From contig MKWL01000001.1 of assembly GCA_001899305.1 (NCBI GenBank), forward strand, positions 124,001 to 188,000: DNA of 64,000 nucleotides, given 5' to 3'. The stretch's first letter is position 1; each line of letters begins with the position of its first letter. A model generated the notes under the pieces. It ran no database searches. It had not been told where the DNA came from and saw nothing but the letters and a program-made list of their open reading frames with translations. Of this stretch, positions 62,686 through 64,000 are shown one piece after another. The DNA is from Thiobacillus sp. 0-1251. GTDB taxonomy: Bacteria > Pseudomonadota > Gammaproteobacteria > Burkholderiales > Thiobacillaceae. A program made the translations under genes and the position numbers.

Positions 62686-63696
62686 ATGTTGGTACTTGGC
62701 ATCGAGTCGTCCTGCGATGAAACCGGTGTTGCGCTATATGACAGCGTGCGCGGCCTACTGGCGCACGCGCTCTATTCACAGATCGCCATGCATAACGACT
62801 ATGGTGGCGTGGTGCCCGAACTGGCGTCGCGAGACCATATCCGGCGGGTTCTTCCCTTGACACGCCAGGTTTTGGCTGAAAGTGGGTGCGCACTGGAAGC
62901 GCTCGACGGCATCGCCTATACGCAAGGACCGGGGCTTGCCGGCGCGCTGCTGGTGGGAGCGGGGATGGCGCGTGCGCTGGCGTTTTCGCTGGATATCCCG
63001 GCAGTCGGCGTGCATCATCTGGAAGGCCATATGCTGTCGCCGTTGATTTCCGATACGCCGCCAGAGTTCCCCTTCGTTGCCCTGCTGGTGTCGGGCGGCC
63101 ATACGCAGTTGATGTTGGTGTTGGGCGTCGGGCGCTACACCCTGTTGGGCGAAACCCTCGACGATGCGGCCGGTGAGGCCTTCGACAAGACCGCACAGCT
63201 ATTGGGCCTGGGTTATCCGGGCGGGCCGGCACTGTCGAAGCTGGCGGCCGCGGGTGATGCCAGCCGCTTTACCCTACCGCGCCCGATGCTCAATTCGGGC
63301 GACTTCGATTTCAGTTTCAGCGGCTTGAAAACCGCGGTGCTGACGCTGGTGCGCAAGCAAGGGCTGGATCAGGCAGCCGACATCGCGGCGGCGTTTCAGG
63401 TGGCGGCGGTGGACGTGCTGGTGAGCAAGAGTCTGGCAGCCTGTGTCCACAGTGGCGTGACGCGGCTGGTGGTTGCCGGCGGCGTGGGCGCCAACACGCA
63501 TCTGCGCGAACGGCTGACGCGCGAGGCGGCGGCACGCGGTATCAGCGTGTTCTATCCGCGGCTGGAGTTCTGCACAGACAACGGCGCGATGATCGCCTAC
63601 GCGGGCGCGCAGCGGTTGGCGACGCATAGGAAGACATCGGACCTGACGTTTGCGGTCAAGCCGCGTTGGGAGTTGGCGACGCTCGATGCCATGTAA
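62686..63696 (+). CDS. tsaD: tRNA N6-adenosine threonylcarbamoyltransferase TsaD
   Basis: Transfers threonylcarbamoyl to A37 of ANN-decoding tRNAs, with TsaB and TsaE. The 336-residue ASKHA-fold protein starts [20 protein letters not shown], with metal-binding [12 protein letters not shown] (HxxxH at about 108-112), [50 protein letters not shown], and [17 protein letters not shown]. Divergent from rpsU as in E. coli. Confidence 0.98.
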   Translation: MLVLGIESSCDETGVALYDSVRGLLAHALYSQIAMHNDYGGVVPELASRDHIRRVLPLTRQVLAESGCALEALDGIAYTQGPGLAGALLVGAGMARALAFSLDIPAVGVHHLEGHMLSPLISDTPPEFPFVALLVSGGHTQLMLVLGVGRYTLLGETLDDAAGEAFDKTAQLLGLGYPGGPALSKLAAAGDASRFTLPRPMLNSGDFDFSFSGLKTAVLTLVRKQGLDQAADIAAAFQVAAVDVLVSKSLAACVHSGVTRLVVAGGVGANTHLRERLTREAAARGISVFYPRLEFCTDNGAMIAYAGAQRLATHRKTSDLTFAVKPRWELATLDAM

Positions 63697-63699
63697 GCC

Positions 63700-63999
63700 T
63701 TATCTGCGGAACATCGGGTAGGCCTCGCGCAAGGCCTTGAGCCATTTTTCACCGCCTGTGAAATGGGCAATCTGATCCGGGAATAGCAAGAACCCCACCA
63801 GCACGGCCATCAGGCACACCAGGATGACCGTGCTGAAAATGCTTTCCGGACGCAGCACGCCCCAGTAGCGGCTGACCAGGAACAGCGTGTCCTTCTTGTG
63901 TTCCGACATCGACAGCCAGCGGCGCAGCAATTTGACCGCGAGGTAGGCTGCGTAGCCGCCGGCCAGCGAAGCGAACACGATGCGGAAGATGGAGAACAC
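63700..63999 (-). CDS. Hypothetical membrane protein (at window edge)
   Basis: The frame is open from the window edge to a TAA-type stop at 63700. The visible product begins with a GTG at 63999, but the true start may lie outside. The roughly 99 residues show two membrane segments (FRIVFASLAGGYAAYLAVKL and FSTVILVCLMAVLVGFLLF) separated by a polar stretch, and end with WLKALREAYPMFRR. No family recognised. Converges on tsaD with a 3-base gap. Confidence 0.6.
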   Translation of the reverse strand: MFSIFRIVFASLAGGYAAYLAVKLLRRWLSMSEHKKDTLFLVSRYWGVLRPESIFSTVILVCLMAVLVGFLLFPDQIAHFTGGEKWLKALREAYPMFRR

Positions 64000-64000
64000 A

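Overview
The window is a gene-dense, high-GC stretch of a betaproteobacterial chromosome. No rRNA, prophage, CRISPR array or insertion sequence was recognised. Gene order points to the Betaproteobacteria: gshA-gshB followed by PTS EIIA-HPr-EI, rhodanese-grxC-(trxC)-secB-gpsA, gpmI-envC-ctpA-moeB, rpsU-yqeY-dnaG-rpoD with divergent tsaD, and pilT/pilU divergent from yggS-proC-yggT-yggU. A chemolithotrophic or denitrifying lineage such as the Thiobacillaceae/Nitrosomonadales would fit, but no single gene fixes the genus.

Layout. 1-3.3 kb: leftward branched-chain amino acid ABC transporter (livK-livH-livM; livM runs off the edge and may be fused to livG). 3.4-14.6 kb: mainly housekeeping genes (xthA, prlC, gamma-carbonic anhydrase, ettA, hemJ, rlmL, slyX), two TlpA-type thioredoxins, a CHASE-GGDEF cyclase and a REP-like hairpin. 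14.6-15.4 kb: a lower-GC orphan gene with class III nucleotidyl-cyclase motifs, closed by a bidirectional terminator. 15.4-22.2 kb: pilU-pilT, then yggS-(small ORF)-proC-yggT-yggU-dynamin-like GTPase. 22.2-28.4 kb: one leftward operon, gshA-gshB-GNAT-apbE-EIIA(Man)-ptsH-ptsI. 28.5-34.6 kb: trmL, an Aer-like chemoreceptor behind a good sigma-28 promoter, and a 1220-residue PAS/GAF/GGDEF/EAL protein. 34.8-38.0 kb: gpsA, an SH3 protein, secB, trxC (with a hairpin over its ribosome-binding site), grxC and a rhodanese.

The most distinctive part is 38.0-51.8 kb, which looks like a block placed between the rhodanese-grxC-secB-gpsA cluster and gpmI, groups that normally adjoin. It contains (a) a leftward DUF2892-RND pump-adaptor operon with a clear promoter; (b) nsrR, encoding an NO-sensing Rrf2 repressor; (c) divergent ncgA-ncgB-ncgC-nirK, the nitrite reductase cluster architecture known from ammonia oxidisers, whose promoter carries an 11-1-11 NsrR palindrome over its -10 box; (d) a small heavy-metal-binding protein plus CusB/CusA-type copper efflux genes; and (e) an ArsR regulator with the two-cysteine layout of BigR/SqrR persulfide sensors. 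A shared TATAATCTNA motif lies both upstream of the ArsR gene and in the RND operon promoter. I read this as a nitrite/NO, copper and possibly sulfur stress module: NO relieves NsrR and switches on the copper nitrite reductase and its electron carriers, Cus-type genes handle copper, and the ArsR protein may control the RND-DUF2892-rhodanese operon.

The right end (51.9-64 kb) is again core: gpmI-envC-ctpA-hypothetical-moeB, slmA, a CAU-anticodon tRNA (probably Ile2), the macromolecular synthesis operon rpsU-yqeY-dnaG-rpoD with two readable promoters, divergent tsaD, and an edge membrane protein. No gene-free stretch exceeds about 240 bases.
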